A stretch of 22,308 bases of DNA from a virus. Positions 20,769-22,308 of this stretch are shown here, piece by piece. A program made the position numbers and the translations under genes. Where the stretch lies: positions 1-22,308 of IMG/VR virus record IMGVR_UViG_3300035661_002051; one strand, written 5' to 3'. Below the pieces are notes generated by a model. The model saw nothing but the letters and a program-made list of their open reading frames with translations, did not search any database and had not been told where the DNA came from. Numbering within the stretch: the stretch's first letter is position 1; every line of letters begins with the position of its first letter.

Positions 20769-21787
20769 TATGACACCCTGTACAAGTCAAGTTCTGTGGT
20801 AAACACAAAGTCTTCCCCAGAAATTATGTGATGTGTGTACTCATTGATTCTGTAATTCCCGTCTAAGCTAGGGAAGAACTTGGGTGTTATGCCTTTGAAC
20901 TGGTGTATTTCTCCTATCTTCAACTGCTCATTACCAAGCACAATGGCCTTGGCAGTCATATAGGTCTCATTACGCTGTTTGACTAGCCCATCAAAGAATG
21001 CCTTAGCTTCTTTGCCATTCTGAAATCTTAGGCCACTGATTACTTCTCTAACAGTAGCATCACCAGCTACTTCTGCCTCTAGCATGATAGGCCCTCTTTC
21101 TTCTGCTAAGAAAGCTACCATTTTAATTTGGGCCTTATGCTCTACTTCTCCAGAGACTTCTGGCGAAAATGAATTCACAGGGCTAGGATTAGCAGAGTAG
21201 TCATACACAAATGTCTGCTTTTGCCCGATACTACGTGGCGCGTGGAAGTGCATAACCCACTTTCTTTTGAACACGTCGAACTCAAAGTAGAATTCGTACC
21301 CGTTGCGCATAGCAAGGTCTCTGAGGAACTCAAAATCAGTGAGTTTTGATTGTATTCGTGATACAGTGGCTTGAGTATCTTCAATGTCTGTTTGTACACC
21401 GTATTTGCCAGCTATAGTACGTGCTATCTCAGAATCTTTAGTATTGTTATACGTTTCGTCTTCGTGTTTAACTGCCATATCCCTGCCCTTGTCCCTGGCG
21501 ATGACAGTCAACCTTTGGCTTGCTATATCAAGCCTGTGCTTATGTATTATTCCTGCCCCTAGAAATGTTTCGTTGCCCCAGCCACCAAATAGTACAACTT
21601 CCCTCCCCTTAGAAAGAATGTACTTGGTGCTAGAGTTGTCCTCTACAAGAGGGCAAGTTAGGTCTATTTGCATTTCTGCCATTATATCTCTGGTTTTATT
21701 GAATGAAATTCTGTTGATAAGTGCCTTCAACCCGTTGTCTATTGGGGTATTGTCTAAGTCCATAGACCAGGAGAATTTGTCTTCCAT
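20768..21787 (-). CDS. Baseplate hub protein, gpD/gp27-like
   Basis: 339 residues matching the phage late control D family: KHRLDIASQRLTVIARDKGRDMA, the KTSEIARTIAGKYG-like segment (DSEIARTIAGKYGVQTDI), LTDFEFLRDLAMRNGYEFYFEFD (a highly characteristic stretch), and the later GLRFQNGKEAKAFFDGLVKQRNETYMTAKAIVLG that resembles the family's A-x-A-x-L segment. The C-terminal HHIISGEDFVFTTELDLYRV strand is also typical. It forms the trimeric hub joining tail tube and spike, whose gene follows with a one-base overlap. The start abuts the upstream stop (TAAATG). Confidence 0.85.
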   Translation of the reverse strand: MEDKFSWSMDLDNTPIDNGLKALINRISFNKTRDIMAEMQIDLTCPLVEDNSSTKYILSKGREVVLFGGWGNETFLGAGIIHKHRLDIASQRLTVIARDKGRDMAVKHEDETYNNTKDSEIARTIAGKYGVQTDIEDTQATVSRIQSKLTDFEFLRDLAMRNGYEFYFEFDVFKRKWVMHFHAPRSIGQKQTFVYDYSANPSPVNSFSPEVSGEVEHKAQIKMVAFLAEERGPIMLEAEVAGDATVREVISGLRFQNGKEAKAFFDGLVKQRNETYMTAKAIVLGNEQLKIGEIHQFKGITPKFFPSLDGNYRINEYTHHIISGEDFVFTTELDLYRVS

Positions 21788-22308
21788 TTAGAATGGCCTT
21801 CCAGAAGAAGCCCCCAAAGAGGCCGCCAGCCCTTCGGAGACAGTCTTCTGCCGTTTGACTATTGCGCCTGCGCGTTCTGCTTCTTCCTTGCCGGAGGCTT
21901 GGACAGTAGCAAACAGCTTCTGGTCACCTACGATAAGGGTAGCATTGACTGTAATAGGATTGGCCTTCAATAACTTACGGAAGTCTTCAACGTTTAACCC
22001 TTGTAGGGCTTGCCCTTCAAACTCCTGGGCTTTTGGAGAAGTCTTGCCTCCCCAATGTGCAGTGAACCCTATGTTGTCGCTCCACCCCATAACAAATTGA
22101 GACCCTGGGAACTTTGTGTTTACTTCAGTAGATATGTAATCAGCCATGGCCTTGTGCGCGATACGGAGTTTTTCGTCATCTGAGAGATTAGGATTGGCTT
22201 TAAGCGCTCTAGCTAGAGCCTCAGTACCAGCTACCATAGCTGAGGCAGAAGTAGCATTGGTTGTTGTAATACCGTACTTCTGGGATAACTTGTTCCTAAA
22301 TTGTTCCC
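21788..22308 (-). CDS. Probable tail tape-measure protein, C-terminal end (partial)
   Basis: The 173 codons visible (the 5' part lies beyond the right edge) stay open to the window end, beginning EQFRNKLSQKYGITTTNATS. An internal ATG at 22237 is not a convincing start. The fragment is Ala/Lys/Glu-rich and helical, with a beta-rich middle (NATLIVGDQKLFATVQASG) and a Gly/Ser tail. Tape-measure genes usually precede the hub gene in contractile-tail phages, and the C-terminus of such proteins is like this in composition. The call rests mainly on position. Another hub-associated protein is possible. Confidence 0.45.
   Translation of the reverse strand, partial: EQFRNKLSQKYGITTTNATSASAMVAGTEALARALKANPNLSDDEKLRIAHKAMADYISTEVNTKFPGSQFVMGWSDNIGFTAHWGGKTSPKAQEFEGQALQGLNVEDFRKLLKANPITVNATLIVGDQKLFATVQASGKEEAERAGAIVKRQKTVSEGLAASLGASSGRPF

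Noticed and set aside
10-22100. Many plus-strand open frames, for example at 1144-1551, 2981-3430 and 6369-6944
   Set aside because: All lie opposite well-supported minus-strand genes. They show no domain motifs, ribosome binding sites or operon spacing.
1-22308. tRNA or rRNA genes, integrase or transposase
   Set aside because: No cloverleaf-like stretches, rRNA-like sequence, or recombinase motifs were seen on either strand. The absence is by eye only.

Overview
The window is a piece of a tailed bacteriophage genome (or a prophage segment). All credible genes lie on the minus strand. They are packed almost end to end, with stop/start overlaps of 1, 4, 8, 14 or 26 nt and strong GGAGG-type ribosome binding sites. 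The baseplate genes (gpD-like hub, gpV-like spike, gpJ-like and gpI-like wedge proteins) indicate a contractile tail, so a myovirus. A signal-peptide-bearing beta-barrel protein encoded near the lysis genes points to a Gram-negative host. No genus can be named from the sequence alone.

Read in the direction of transcription (high to low coordinates), the window opens with the 3' end of a probable tape-measure gene. The baseplate block follows (about 21787 to 14896): hub, spike, a 127-nt gap with a suspicious mini-ORF, a tube/LysM-like adaptor, an unknown protein, a possible gp25-like wedge protein, gpJ and gpI. It ends in a 676-residue tail or adhesin protein. That protein carries a 42-threonine linker and then a C-terminal Hint (intein-like autoprocessing) domain. 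A GT-B glycosyltransferase gene comes immediately after it.

Next is a lysis/envelope cassette: a holin-like small membrane protein, a secreted outer-membrane beta-barrel, a hairpin, a permuted papain-fold (YiiX/NlpC-like) protein and a GH73-type glucosaminidase endolysin. Replication genes follow: a UvsW-like SF2 helicase, a 312-nt spacer packed with nested palindromes and direct repeats, an unknown 185-residue protein, a DnaB-like helicase and a DnaG-like primase.

The last part is nucleotide metabolism: a thymidylate-synthase-superfamily enzyme with a C-terminal extension, a YfbR-like dNMP phosphohydrolase, an RCC1-repeat gene that looks inserted between direct repeats, a beta-class DNA methyltransferase of higher GC than its surroundings, a DUF1599/Nmad1-like protein and a small unknown protein. 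The window ends inside a gene that fuses a family-4 uracil-DNA glycosylase domain to a 3'-5' proofreading exonuclease, probably the start of a family A DNA polymerase.

The most unusual items are the poly-Thr plus Hint tail protein beside a glycosyltransferase, the palindrome array at 7660-7930, the UDG-polymerase fusion beside a TS-like/dNMPase/Nmad1 set (suggesting altered thymine or uracil chemistry in the phage DNA), and the RCC1 gene flanked by a duplicated gene junction.
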